Translations under genes and position numbers: made by a program
IMG/VR virus record: IMGVR_UViG_3300003691_000058
Coordinates: 1-22,347 of that record
From: a virus
DNA length: 22,347 nt
Reading direction: 5' to 3' (one strand)
The notes under the pieces: model-generated
The model's database searches: none
What the model was told of the DNA's origin: nothing
The model's input: only the letters and a program-made list of their open reading frames with translations
Shown: positions 1 through 8,704 of the stretch, piece after piece
How positions within the stretch are numbered: the first letter of the stretch is position 1
Layout: each line of letters begins with the position of its first letter

Positions 1-490
1 CTCCGGTAAGAGCTGACGTATCTACCCCATTTACTGTACCACCCCAAGTAGCCCACCCATAAGTACCCACTTCGATATCATGGGTAACAATACCGATAGT
101 ATTCAGTGCTGAGATTTTATCAGATGCAATTGCAAGCTCAACTTCAACCACACCATCAACTGTAACTCCTGTAACCGTAACCGCTTGTCCATTCAGTAGA
201 GTTACTCCATTGGCATTAAAAACTCTTACGCGCTCTTCTTCGCCGATCTGTAGGGTTGTTTCAGCTTCGTCATTAAAGAATGCTAAAGTCCTAGCAACGT
301 TATCATAGAAGAGTCTACCTTCTACGTGTGCAGGAGTTCCTGTAGTGGGATCAAAATCCACATAGGTAGCTGCCACATCAGCAAGCGCAGAAGAGCCGCT
401 TACATCTAGTGCAGGCAGCTCCAATATATCGGCAGCAGGAATTTCTGCAAGCAGCCCGCTATTAAGAACAATAGGTTTACGATTAGCCAT
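1..490 (-). CDS. Phage tail protein, partial (C-terminus beyond window)
   Basis: The reading frame opens at ATG 490-488 and stays open to the left window edge, so about 163 N-terminal residues are visible and the C-terminus is missing. It begins MANRKPIVLNSGLLAEIPA. The visible C-terminal part has a beta-rich segment with an alternating pattern (GQAVTVTGVTVDGVVEVELA, then a stretch including IGIVTHDIEVGTYGWATWGG and VDTSALTG). Such segments occur in phage tail fibre and adhesin accessory proteins. It lies 3 nt after the preceding tail gene and lacks a clear Shine-Dalgarno, so translation may be coupled. Assignment to the tail is by context and fold pattern; the exact role is not known. Confidence 0.7.
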   Translation of the reverse strand, partial: MANRKPIVLNSGLLAEIPAADILELPALDVSGSSALADVAATYVDFDPTTGTPAHVEGRLFYDNVARTLAFFNDEAETTLQIGEEERVRVFNANGVTLLNGQAVTVTGVTVDGVVEVELAIASDKISALNTIGIVTHDIEVGTYGWATWGGTVNGVDTSALTG

Positions 491-493
491 TGT

Positions 494-1003
494 TTATGCC
501 AGTAAGATAGTCTGCGCTCTTTCGAAGTCCAGATCGGTTGCACTAAAAGCAATTCCTACACGCTGTACAATCTCACCTGTTCCTGTTGGGGGAGTTGCTG
601 TAGTAGCACCGACAGTACCCAGAAAGTAAACAGCTCCCGGAGTCAGACCAGTTAACTGGTCATTAGTCCCCTCCTTGTGAACCAGTGCACTTTGGGCAGC
701 AGCATAACCCACCTTCACAAAACCATGAACAGGGCGATTATTGGAGTTATCCGCTAACCGAGCTTTAGGCCCTGCATTATCATAGATATTAACATTATCC
801 CCAGCACTAAGAGTTACGCCTGTATCTACAGTAACTGCAATGGCATCTGCAAGATCTGTAGCTTCGAGCAGACTAACGTCTATTTTTCCAGAGGCATTTA
901 AAGCCACTACCTTATTCGCATCGTCTCCACCGACAGATGTATTGGAGGCTGCAACCTCTTTAATCTGCCCTGCATTCTGCTCTAAATATTTATTCCCAGC
1001 CAT
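494..1003 (-). CDS. Small phage tail protein (169 aa)
   Basis: Begins MAGNKYLEQNAGQIKEVAA after a strong Shine-Dalgarno (AGGAGG, 7 nt before ATG). The N-terminus (about 1-45) resembles the short attachment segment of phage structural proteins that ends in 'NASGKIDVSLLE'. The remainder (about 55-169) is a beta-rich module with glycine turns, 'LSAGDNVNIYDNAG', 'LTGLTPGAVYFLG' and a closing 'GEIVQRVGIAFSATDL'. That closing pattern is common in the outer modules of phage tail fibres. It follows the 153-residue tail protein by 9 nt and precedes the partial gene at the window edge. It is probably a virion tail or fibre accessory protein; no catalytic motif is visible. Confidence 0.7.
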   Translation of the reverse strand: MAGNKYLEQNAGQIKEVAASNTSVGGDDANKVVALNASGKIDVSLLEATDLADAIAVTVDTGVTLSAGDNVNIYDNAGPKARLADNSNNRPVHGFVKVGYAAAQSALVHKEGTNDQLTGLTPGAVYFLGTVGATTATPPTGTGEIVQRVGIAFSATDLDFERAQTILLA

Positions 1004-1012
1004 AACAGCCTC

Positions 1013-1474
1013 CTATAGTAAAATTATTGCGTGATTGATATTAATGAATATAGTCGTAGGATTAGTAGGCCAACCCACAACAACGCTATATCCGTTTGTA
1101 GGAGGCGTTTGAGTTAGCACGCCATTAGTACCTACAAATAAAGGGCCAGTTCCTGCCCATGACCAACCAGCATCAGTTAAAATACCCTCTGTCTGCAGAG
1201 TAACGTTTGCCCCTAAAAGACCGGTCGATATGCTAATGCCCATGACTTTAAATGCCTGCCCAACGCTGTTATTATCCGCGTACACTACCTGACCTAAATC
1301 ATCAGAGGCCAGCACCCGTAATGCAGAAATATTCTCAGCAGCTATTAACTGCAGTACTGCAGTACGATCATATAACTCTGTAAAATTAGCATTTATTTTT
1401 AAACCGCCAGATCGTAATGATTCTCCTGTACCATCATCTTCAGCAGCACCGACATTAATAACTTGCTTAGCCAT
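1013..1474 (-). CDS. Small phage tail protein with 'DDGTGESLR' N-terminal motif (153 aa)
   Basis: The N-terminus MAKQVINVGAAEDDGTGESL followed by a short 'KINANFTELY' is a recurrent opening of phage tail fibre and tail-spike proteins, thought to be a virion attachment segment. The rest (about 45-153) is a beta-rich module, with 'GPLFVGTNGVLTQTPPTNG' and a closing 'VVVGWPTNPTTIFI', similar in layout to the two genes that follow. The ATG overlaps the stop of the 1496-residue tail gene by one base (TAATG), so translational coupling is likely; only a weak Shine-Dalgarno is visible. Structural role is a family-level inference. Confidence 0.72.
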   Translation of the reverse strand: MAKQVINVGAAEDDGTGESLRSGGLKINANFTELYDRTAVLQLIAAENISALRVLASDDLGQVVYADNNSVGQAFKVMGISISTGLLGANVTLQTEGILTDAGWSWAGTGPLFVGTNGVLTQTPPTNGYSVVVGWPTNPTTIFININHAIILL

Positions 1475-4400
1475 TATTGTGGAGTCCCTGACAAGGGTGT
1501 ATCAACTGCACTTTTTATGTTAGCGTCTACTTCCCCTGGTACTGTATACGTTAGTCCACTTGTCTTAGTAACGATGGTATCAATCTTCGGAGTGTTAGCT
1601 TGAGACTCAGTAAGAATAAGACCTATAGAAGTGTTGTCAGGGACCACTGTATTAAAGCCTGTAGCAGTTAGCCAATTACCCTGATTGAGTTGCAGCTCGT
1701 TAGAGTCGGCAAGGATATCAGTTATCCCATCTATTAAGGGGCTTCTGGCAACAGTATAGCCCTGTTCAGTCATAGCATCCTTAACAGTGGCTTTATTCAC
1801 TGCTGTACCTGTATTGACTTCTACCACGCTCACACTCCCCAACCAGTTACCAATACCGACTCCATAACCTGAAGTTGTAGGCTCTCTCACTGGATAAGCT
1901 CCGTCTGATCTATATATCCGTTTTGAGTCTGTACGGTGAAATGAGGTGGCTACGTTGTTGTTAAACCATAAGGCAAGAATGGGCACCTCAATCCTATAAG
2001 CCCCTTCTAGAGCAGTTATGCCTTCCCAGAAGTTCTCTATCCCGTCCGAGGTGGTTAGCATATAGCAGTAAAAAGCGTATGCCTCATCAGATGTCCACGC
2101 ACCAGCTATTATAAAGTCAATCTCATCGTTAATGAAATCGCCAGAAAACTTATTGGTAACAGGTGCCGAAGAACCGTCTACCCCATTAATACCATATTGC
2201 AGTTGCTCATTTCCTGCATAAATTGCAGCCCAACCAGTGCTAGTAGCAATAGCAGAACCTGTCCACATTTTAAATGTTTGGTCTGTGGCCAACTCAGCAA
2301 ACCGTATCCTTATAATATCCCCTGCTGCATAAGTAGTTCCTTCGGTATACGAGTCAGAGAATCCAGTACCTCCTGGGTCTCCATCAAAGGGGGTAGTTCC
2401 TTTTGTTTCATTTTTGATCTGCAGCCAAATAGCATTACCAGCCACGGGTAAGCCCGTGATACTGGCATTAGCTGTAACGGGCTTATCATAGTAATCACCT
2501 GGAGTATCTGACTCGAACCGAGTAAAGTCAGGATGATCAGCACCTGAACGTTCAACATAGAACCCTACAGCTACAGGGGTTGCACCCTCTTTAAGTCCAT
2601 TTCCAGTCTCTATTGTCGCACCATTATAGATCACCATATCTGGCATCTCGAACCATGTCAGCCCTGTACCGCCAGATATCACGCCATTCGGATCAGCTAC
2701 CCCTTGCATGTTTATCCAGTTTGCAATGTCGGCCCCTGAGTTGTTGTTAGCATCAACCCATTTATACGCAAATGTTTTACCGCCAACTACTCCACCAGCA
2801 ACCAGTGTCATGCCAGTAATGCTTGGATCAATTCCTGTATAGCCATGGTCGGCATTTGATAGCGGGATTGTGTACAGCGTTGATTTAAGAGCTGATACGC
2901 CTGCATTAACCAACACATCTAACCGTGCCTGCTTTGAGCCAGCCAGAAATGATTTAATCAACAGATAATCATCGGTGTTACTGTCCGGCGTTCCATCATG
3001 ATTAGCGTCAGCGTAATATTGAAAAGTTTCATCAACCACATCATTTGTCAGAGTGATAGCAGTTGAATTACCGGAATTAGTGTTTCTGTAATGCGTAGTA
3101 GCTCCAGCGATATTTCCGACTGATTGGATTGAGTACCACTTTTCAATCGGGTTTAAGGAATCAAGTACGTGGAAAACTTCTGACCCAGCCCCTTTCCAGT
3201 ACTGCATATCTAATACAGTCATACCGTCAGTTTGATCGATACGGACTAGACCTGGGATAGCATCCATCAGTAACGGAGTGTTAAAGTAGCCGCTATTCAA
3301 ACGTATCAAATCAGCCATTGATGACCTAACATCAAGCGCATTCTGATCTGCTAGGATATTCAGGGCTTTCGTCACTATGTTGTATGTGTAGTGCGTTGTT
3401 ACTGCCAGTGAATGACTCGCATTATAAGCCTCATCAAAATCCATCTCGATATTTAGTGTGCCGAAAAAGGGAACTGAGTCTTGTATATTTACGGGGACAT
3501 ACCCCTCTTTTAAAACTTCAATATCTATGGGGTCTGAGGTTGAGTAGTCATAGTCAAGAGTTAACCCTGTAACGCTATCATTTGGCGTTTGATCGTCACC
3601 AGCGCCATCAAAATACCGTATGTCTGAGTTTATGCCGGGGGATATTGTGAATGTTTCCGTCGGAGCAGGAAACTGTCGCTCTACTCCACCAACGTCAGTA
3701 AATCGATAGTCTAATTGCTGCACTACCTGAAACCCATCTATTGCAACGCCTTGTGCTGTAATTAAAATATCACCTAAGAATGACATTAATAAATCAGCAG
3801 TATCCCCTCGGGTAGTACCAGCCCCTGAATCAATATCTGTTGATTGTCTCAATAAATACTGCGACTTCTCATAAATCTGCTGTGTAGTACCTGAGTTACC
3901 TGTGAATACGACATTAAACGCATAGTACACACTATCAATTGATCGCTCTCCTGAGTATGCAACCCAGTCCGTAACACCAACATCATCACCTACCCCGGTT
4001 CCACTCGACGTACCACCCAGTGCCGTGATGTACCAGCGACCACCATCTGACACCACGGAATCCGCAGCATAAACAGTTGAATTTATCCATGCATCAAATC
4101 CAGAACCAACAAGATATTCGACGGACATCCCCGTATAAATTGCAGCCACTGCTATTGTTGCATCACTTGCTGATATTTTTGGATCAGTTGAGTTAGCTAG
4201 GGGTATAAAATAGGTTTTATTGGTTAGCTCTGTTACTCCCTGATCTGCAAACAAATCATATTGCGAGTAAGTTTTCCCTTGTTCTCTTAAGAACATCTTA
4301 AACCCATCTCGCTTATCAAAGTTTCCGTGTGTCCCATCACCATAAATCTTAATAACAGTATCTTGCACATCGGTTCGCTGAGTACTCACCGGAACAGTAT

Positions 4401-5964
4401 CGACACCAAGTAAATAATAAGGTTGCCCTGCTGCCGATCCAAGAGTCTTAGCGTTTAACCACTGCTCAAGTTTTACAGCATTTGTGTCAACTAATGCCCA
4501 CCCTGCTCCACGAGTATTGTGTCTTGTAGCATCATCAGCAAAATCCCAACCTTCTATAAATTCATAAATGCCTGCCTCTGCCGATACTGCATCGAAAGGG
4601 AACTCAAAAACAGGTAGTGCTGCATCTGCTTTCCACTGTTCTATTGTGTACGAATAAATATCCTGTAATTCCTGTACTGTATCAACAGTCAGTAGACTTG
4701 TTCCTGTTGCAAAGCTGACATCACTAACTGACATTCCAGCCGTTACTGTATAATCTCTATCACTACTGATTGAAACAGGGAATGTTGCACCATCACCGTT
4801 AATGAGTGCATTAACTTTTGCGTACTCAAAATTAGGTTGTATAAATACAAATCGCGCAGTCAGCACAGCAGTAAAAGGAACATCAAATGACGCAGGATCA
4901 GCGAGCGTAGTTTCAATCCCACCAACAATCGCATCATCAGTAACCGCAAAAGCCCTGATCTCAGAACCAACAGGAACACCATCAATTGTGATTGTAACAG
5001 TGAATTCACCGGGTTGGTCTACACCAATTGAGTAGGGAAGTTCCCATGGTTGAGCGTCAATATCTAATGTTAATGACGATGATGCGTCCACGCCCGCATC
5101 TTCTAAAGGAGACCCTGCTTTTAGATGGATATTATTAGCTGTAATATCTTCGAATACAAGTAGTGGATGTGTAGTGTCTAAGTCACTTATTGATGTACCA
5201 CCGGCAGGTGCTGAGAGGTCACCGGATGCACAGTTTAAAAATGTCGGTGTAGCAACGGGTGACCAATCCCCTCCTGTATTATTAATTGCTACACAGTTAC
5301 TAAGGGAGCTACCGGCGTTTACGTTAGCGTGTATTGTGAACCCCAAACCTCCATTATTTATGGCTACACAGTTTCTATATGTTACTTGAGCATACGGGCC
5401 TGCATCAAACCCAAAGCTACCACATTCATACGCTAGGCATCCGTAAATCCTGCCAATACTCCCTGGTGAAATACCATGATTGTTATCAGATTTTACAATT
5501 AGTCGCTCTAAAATAGGCGCACCTACTATACTACTAAGTGTTACACAACCCGCCTGACTTCTAATCCTTAAACCTGTTATTCGCGTGTAACCTGTTATTC
5601 TAATTGCTATGGTGTACAGCCCTAGCCCAGTACGGAAATCAAGCATGGCCCCCGATAATACATTACCACCATGCTCATGCCCGACAGCCGCCCGTATTGT
5701 CGCAAAATTACTCACCCCGTCATGCAGGTGAAAAGAGCCTTTTATGACCGCTGATTCGACAGTATAAATACCATCATCGAATACCTCATAAAATATATTC
5801 TCTCCATTATTCGCTAGAGGTCTAGTACTCCCCCAAGTCGCATCCGCCTGTGCAGCAGTAAATGTTAAAAATCCAGCATCATAGGTAATCGTATCACCTG
5901 ATCCCGGAACAAACTCACCTGTTCTATCATGATCATTGGATATAGCAACGTATTTATCAACCAC
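1474..5964 (-). CDS. Large tail fibre/tailspike-like protein (1496 aa)
   Basis: Begins at GTG 5964-5962 (VVDKYVAISNDHDRTGEF) with GGTGAT upstream; no nearby ATG exists. Visible layout: residues about 40-275 form a probable right-handed beta-helix (repeated short rungs such as 'TRITGLRIRSQAG', 'GRIYGCLAYECGSFGF', 'YRNCVAINNGGLGF', 'LSNCVAINNTGG'). About 320-408 is a small beta-sandwich. About 415-605 and 855-1050 look like two diverged copies of one domain, each ending in 'YFIPLANSTDPKI' or 'YTIPLSNADHGYT'. About 623-670 has the spacing of a CBM5/12-like binding module (W...Y..G..V...GRWY...W). This is the longest product of the late block and sits where receptor-binding or depolymerase proteins occur in podoviruses. 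Whether the helix is enzymatic cannot be told from sequence alone. Confidence 0.85.
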   Translation of the reverse strand: MVDKYVAISNDHDRTGEFVPGSGDTITYDAGFLTFTAAQADATWGSTRPLANNGENIFYEVFDDGIYTVESAVIKGSFHLHDGVSNFATIRAAVGHEHGGNVLSGAMLDFRTGLGLYTIAIRITGYTRITGLRIRSQAGCVTLSSIVGAPILERLIVKSDNNHGISPGSIGRIYGCLAYECGSFGFDAGPYAQVTYRNCVAINNGGLGFTIHANVNAGSSLSNCVAINNTGGDWSPVATPTFLNCASGDLSAPAGGTSISDLDTTHPLLVFEDITANNIHLKAGSPLEDAGVDASSSLTLDIDAQPWELPYSIGVDQPGEFTVTITIDGVPVGSEIRAFAVTDDAIVGGIETTLADPASFDVPFTAVLTARFVFIQPNFEYAKVNALINGDGATFPVSISSDRDYTVTAGMSVSDVSFATGTSLLTVDTVQELQDIYSYTIEQWKADAALPVFEFPFDAVSAEAGIYEFIEGWDFADDATRHNTRGAGWALVDTNAVKLEQWLNAKTLGSAAGQPYYLLGVDTVPVSTQRTDVQDTVIKIYGDGTHGNFDKRDGFKMFLREQGKTYSQYDLFADQGVTELTNKTYFIPLANSTDPKISASDATIAVAAIYTGMSVEYLVGSGFDAWINSTVYAADSVVSDGGRWYITALGGTSSGTGVGDDVGVTDWVAYSGERSIDSVYYAFNVVFTGNSGTTQQIYEKSQYLLRQSTDIDSGAGTTRGDTADLLMSFLGDILITAQGVAIDGFQVVQQLDYRFTDVGGVERQFPAPTETFTISPGINSDIRYFDGAGDDQTPNDSVTGLTLDYDYSTSDPIDIEVLKEGYVPVNIQDSVPFFGTLNIEMDFDEAYNASHSLAVTTHYTYNIVTKALNILADQNALDVRSSMADLIRLNSGYFNTPLLMDAIPGLVRIDQTDGMTVLDMQYWKGAGSEVFHVLDSLNPIEKWYSIQSVGNIAGATTHYRNTNSGNSTAITLTNDVVDETFQYYADANHDGTPDSNTDDYLLIKSFLAGSKQARLDVLVNAGVSALKSTLYTIPLSNADHGYTGIDPSITGMTLVAGGVVGGKTFAYKWVDANNNSGADIANWINMQGVADPNGVISGGTGLTWFEMPDMVIYNGATIETGNGLKEGATPVAVGFYVERSGADHPDFTRFESDTPGDYYDKPVTANASITGLPVAGNAIWLQIKNETKGTTPFDGDPGGTGFSDSYTEGTTYAAGDIIRIRFAELATDQTFKMWTGSAIATSTGWAAIYAGNEQLQYGINGVDGSSAPVTNKFSGDFINDEIDFIIAGAWTSDEAYAFYCYMLTTSDGIENFWEGITALEGAYRIEVPILALWFNNNVATSFHRTDSKRIYRSDGAYPVREPTTSGYGVGIGNWLGSVSVVEVNTGTAVNKATVKDAMTEQGYTVARSPLIDGITDILADSNELQLNQGNWLTATGFNTVVPDNTSIGLILTESQANTPKIDTIVTKTSGLTYTVPGEVDANIKSAVDTPLSGTPQ

Positions 5965-5969
5965 TTATA

Positions 5970-6443
5970 TCACCATTCAAGCCTATTCAGCAGATCATAA
6001 TCATCCGTGTATTTGATTTTTAGTTCCTTTGCTCGATAAGATGTATCAACTAGCAATTTATTGGTTACATGCTGACGTTCGCATTGCAACCTTAATACTC
6101 CTGTCATCTGCGATAAGTGATAAATTCTATCAACAGGATAATCATCAATGAACTTTGCTATAGGGTGTATATGCGTATCCAGATCATCACCGTCTAGTAC
6201 CCAGTCAATAAAATCTGCCCACGTCAAAGACTCCGGCATATTGGGAGGAAAGCACTCAAATTGTCTCTGGAAAGAGTAGAAGCTAACAAGGCGGTCGATA
6301 GGGTCACGAATAAAAGCAATTTTATCAGTATTTACCGGGTCTACACTACTACCATACTCCGCCGAACGTAAAGTTTGAGAGCCACATTTAGTAATCTGCA
6401 AAACAGCTATAACACCCTTGTTAGTTTCTATTAAACTGTACAT
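5970..6443 (-). CDS. Sulfotransferase-like protein (157 aa)
   Basis: The two PAPS-binding signatures of the sulfotransferase superfamily are both visible. The 5'-phosphosulfate loop is 'ITKCGSQTL' at residues 17-25 (compare the usual PKxGSxxL/T). The 3'-phosphate motif is 'FIRDPIDRLVSFY' at 44-56, with R46 and S54 eight residues apart as in the family. Sulfotransferases move a sulfuryl group from PAPS to a hydroxyl or amine, often on a carbohydrate. At 157 residues this is shorter than typical enzymes (roughly 200-300), so it may be a minimal or divergent version; no catalytic histidine or glutamate can be assigned with certainty. It lies between virion genes, 5 nt before the giant tail gene. 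Substrate unknown; a host surface glycan, virion glycan or capsule precursor are possibilities (inference). Confidence 0.72.
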   Translation of the reverse strand: MYSLIETNKGVIAVLQITKCGSQTLRSAEYGSSVDPVNTDKIAFIRDPIDRLVSFYSFQRQFECFPPNMPESLTWADFIDWVLDGDDLDTHIHPIAKFIDDYPVDRIYHLSQMTGVLRLQCERQHVTNKLLVDTSYRAKELKIKYTDDYDLLNRLEW

Positions 6444-6471
6444 TACGTTTTAACCCATACAGTCATCTCAT

Positions 6472-6843
6472 TCACCCCTTCTTAGCCCAGACGCCGACAC
6501 CCAAGATAAATACAGCTTGGAGCAAATGCAGTAGCCAGTTTACAGCCCTCCCTCTTCCAGTTGAGACTACCTCAAGTGTGGTAATACGCTTTTCGTCTTT
6601 TTGCCTATTTAATTTAATAGTGTTTATTTCTATTTCGCACCCGACTTTACAGGTCTTTAATTCTCCCCCTATCCTAGTAATTGTTAGCCGGTCATCATTC
6701 TGCCTTTCATTGAGTACAGCAACAGAGGCTTTCATATCAGAGGCAACCTGGCCTAACGTATCAATTTTACTGAACAGGACTTTATTACCGTCTATTAACT
6801 GCTGGATAAGGATTGATTCTTGAGTCACTGTTATATTCCGCAT
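6472..6843 (-). CDS. Coiled-coil protein with C-terminal membrane segment (123 aa)
   Basis: The N-terminal 90 residues are hydrophilic with heptad-like leucine/isoleucine spacing (for example 'LIQQLIDGNKVLFSKIDTLG', 'IEINTIKLNRQKDEKRITTL'), suggesting a coiled coil. A hydrophobic stretch near the C-terminus ('VNWLLHLLQAVFILGVGVW') is followed by a short lysine tail (AKKG). This layout resembles XhlA-type hemolysin/holin accessory proteins, where a coiled coil precedes one membrane helix, but XhlA is usually shorter and the match is by architecture only. Its start overlaps the adaptor stop by one base (TAATG). It could be a membrane-anchored lysis or DNA-ejection accessory; function is not established. 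Confidence 0.62.
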   Translation of the reverse strand: MRNITVTQESILIQQLIDGNKVLFSKIDTLGQVASDMKASVAVLNERQNDDRLTITRIGGELKTCKVGCEIEINTIKLNRQKDEKRITTLEVVSTGRGRAVNWLLHLLQAVFILGVGVWAKKG

Positions 6844-7544
6844 TAACCGTTTTCAGACTGAACAAAACCCACCCCAGGAGGAGGAGTAAGAAGGCGAACT
6901 TGCATACGAAGTGCAGTTTGTAGAAGTAGTGCTGCCCTTGCTATTCGCTTCTGCCACACAAGCTGTTTTAATGCAACAGCTTCTTTGTCATAAAGTTCTT
7001 GATCAGGAACATCGTATAAATAAGCACAAGCTCCAATCACAAGATCAGAATGATAAGGAGAGGGAATTTCGGCAAGCACCTCCGGTCCAAGACCTATTTG
7101 CGCTGTAGGTAATCGATAATAATCAAGAGTTATAGTGACATTAGCTGCAGGTTTTGGAATAAGATTCAATGCCTGTACACCATAATTAGGCAGGCAAAAT
7201 GTTGGAGTACCTGTAGTTGTACGCCAGCCAGTATACCGTGTTGAGGCTTCAACCCCTTCTATCCCAAAATAACCAAAGTCCAATTCGTGCTGAGTTACAA
7301 TACGTAAAGGCGTGCCTATACTCACAGACGTTACCCACAAAATCCCATCAGATAATGGAATAATCCCAGTAACTGCCCCATCTGTAATCTCGGCACTCCC
7401 GGTAAACAAACACAGAGTCTGCCGCGCAAACTCATCTTGTGCATCATTAAGCGCCGTTAAAACTTCAGCATCAGAAAAACTGTAGGGCGTTATCTTATCG
7501 TCCATCTTCAAACGCACTTGATCAATTAGAGCCTGTGTGTTCAT
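6843..7544 (-). CDS. Phage head-tail adaptor-like protein 2 (233 aa)
   Basis: The N-terminal helices (MNTQALIDQVRLKMDDKITP, then 'SDAEVLTALNDAQDEFAR') are typical of phage adaptor/connector proteins that sit under the portal and begin the neck. A central beta region (about 45-150) precedes a C-terminal helical segment ('EIPSPYHSDLVIGACAYLYD', then 'ALKQLVWQKRIARAALLL'). The overall plan matches the preceding 216-residue protein, so the pair appears to be diverged tandem paralogues. Start and upstream stop overlap (ATGA), indicating coupled translation. Role inferred from family architecture and position between capsid and tail genes. Confidence 0.72.
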   Translation of the reverse strand: MNTQALIDQVRLKMDDKITPYSFSDAEVLTALNDAQDEFARQTLCLFTGSAEITDGAVTGIIPLSDGILWVTSVSIGTPLRIVTQHELDFGYFGIEGVEASTRYTGWRTTTGTPTFCLPNYGVQALNLIPKPAANVTITLDYYRLPTAQIGLGPEVLAEIPSPYHSDLVIGACAYLYDVPDQELYDKEAVALKQLVWQKRIARAALLLQTALRMQVRLLTPPPGVGFVQSENG

Positions 7545-8191
7545 GCGTGTGCCTTTGTAGAGCCGATAGCAGGAAGATACCTTGCTTTAAACACACGCTC
7601 CATAAGAGGTAATCGCTCCCGTATTTGTGCTGCCATAACAAGCGACTCAGGAGATTCAGGACGCAATGCTATAGCAATCTTCATCGCGTCCAAAAGCACA
7701 ATCTCATGGTATTCACTCTCCCAAATTGGTTCTGCCGTGAGAGCTGCAAACTCACTAGGCACAATCCACCGATCAGCAAAAATACGATAAACCCTATCTG
7801 GAGTTGGGTAGACTTTCCAACTAAAGTCAGGCATTTCAATAAGATAAAGAGGTACAGAAGGGGTTAAATCAACTCCATTCGCTTGATCACGTACCCAAGC
7901 AGCATAATCCGTAAGGTACAACGGAATGCGAGCGTTTGTGTCTGGAGCAATATAGTAAATCGACTGTGGATCAATATCCTTTATCGGAGGAAGAGTATAG
8001 TCAGCAACGTTCGCTTCCGTAACAATAAAACTATCCCTCGTATGAAGGAAGCTCCAAAATGAAGAAGCAAGCTGTCTGTCCATATAAGCACCCTGCAGCC
8101 ATAAGAATAATCTCGCTGTAGGATATTTATATGGCTCTTCCTGATCCTCAAGGGATAAGCGCAGCCGAGTAATCATTTCAGAAACAAGCAC
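7541..8191 (-). CDS. Phage head-tail adaptor-like protein 1 (216 aa)
   Basis: Begins at GTG 8191-8189 (MLVSEMITRLRLSLEDQEEP) with a strong Shine-Dalgarno AAGGGGAG about 6 nt upstream; the later in-frame ATG is less well placed. N-terminal helices ('MITRLRLSLED', 'ARLFLWLQGAYMDRQLAS'), a middle beta part including 'YTLPPIKDIDPQSIYYI', and a C-terminal helical part ('WESEYHEIVLLDAMKIAIAL') fit phage adaptor or neck proteins. In podoviruses these connect the portal to the tail hub. Ends in an ATGA overlap with the second adaptor-like gene. No enzymatic motif is visible. Confidence 0.7.
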   Translation of the reverse strand: MLVSEMITRLRLSLEDQEEPYKYPTARLFLWLQGAYMDRQLASSFWSFLHTRDSFIVTEANVADYTLPPIKDIDPQSIYYIAPDTNARIPLYLTDYAAWVRDQANGVDLTPSVPLYLIEMPDFSWKVYPTPDRVYRIFADRWIVPSEFAALTAEPIWESEYHEIVLLDAMKIAIALRPESPESLVMAAQIRERLPLMERVFKARYLPAIGSTKAHA

Positions 8192-8204
8192 TAGACGCTC
8201 CCCT

Positions 8205-8684
8205 TTACATATGACCGTTTTTAATAGAATCGTACCACGCCATCCCTTTCGGATTTACATCCTTAAACTGGTGTGGATACCTCAATGCTCGATGCATCTG
8301 GTTTGTGTCAGACGTTGAACCGTCAATGTTCTTCTTGTAGGCAAAATTCCAAGATTCTTTCTTTGTCTTAGCCAAGATTTCTAGAACATAGCGGGGAACA
8401 GTTGACCACTCTCCACGTAGCAGGTTATACATTTTGCCGTTAACTCCAATAGGGCAAAGCCGAGTAGTATCATTAGGATTGTTTGAATCCATAATAAGCA
8501 CCTGGACTTTTTCAGACATAAATGCAAGTTCGTCTGCATAGGCCATTGCTCCCTGGCCTTCAACAGCAATAATCTCACCCTCTTCCACGATTAAGGGGGA
8601 ATCTTCATGGCGAATAGAATCTGCTGCTTTCACACCGTCAGTATTCTCATTCGTATTAGTTTTAGTTTTATCTAATGTAGGCAT
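8205..8684 (-). CDS. Conserved phage protein near capsid genes (159 aa)
   Basis: Starts at ATG 8684-8682 (MPTLDKTKTNTNENTDGVKA). An in-frame GTG at 8726 would add 14 residues but lies inside a hairpin, has no Shine-Dalgarno and is not preferred. The first 45 residues are polar and acidic, probably disordered. The rest carries 'YADELAFMSEKVQVLIMDS', 'VNGKMYNLLRGEWSTVPRYV', 'ALRYPHQF' and 'NPKGMAWYDSIKNG'. Proteins with this combination (F-M-x-E/K-x-V, an RG..x.VPR segment and a closing NPKG.xW) are frequent neighbours of N4-gp56-like capsid genes in phages. Their role is unknown to me; a head-completion or structural role is inferred from position. Confidence 0.65.
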   Translation of the reverse strand: MPTLDKTKTNTNENTDGVKAADSIRHEDSPLIVEEGEIIAVEGQGAMAYADELAFMSEKVQVLIMDSNNPNDTTRLCPIGVNGKMYNLLRGEWSTVPRYVLEILAKTKKESWNFAYKKNIDGSTSDTNQMHRALRYPHQFKDVNPKGMAWYDSIKNGHM

Positions 8685-8704
8685 GGGTATTTTCTCTAGA
8701 TATG

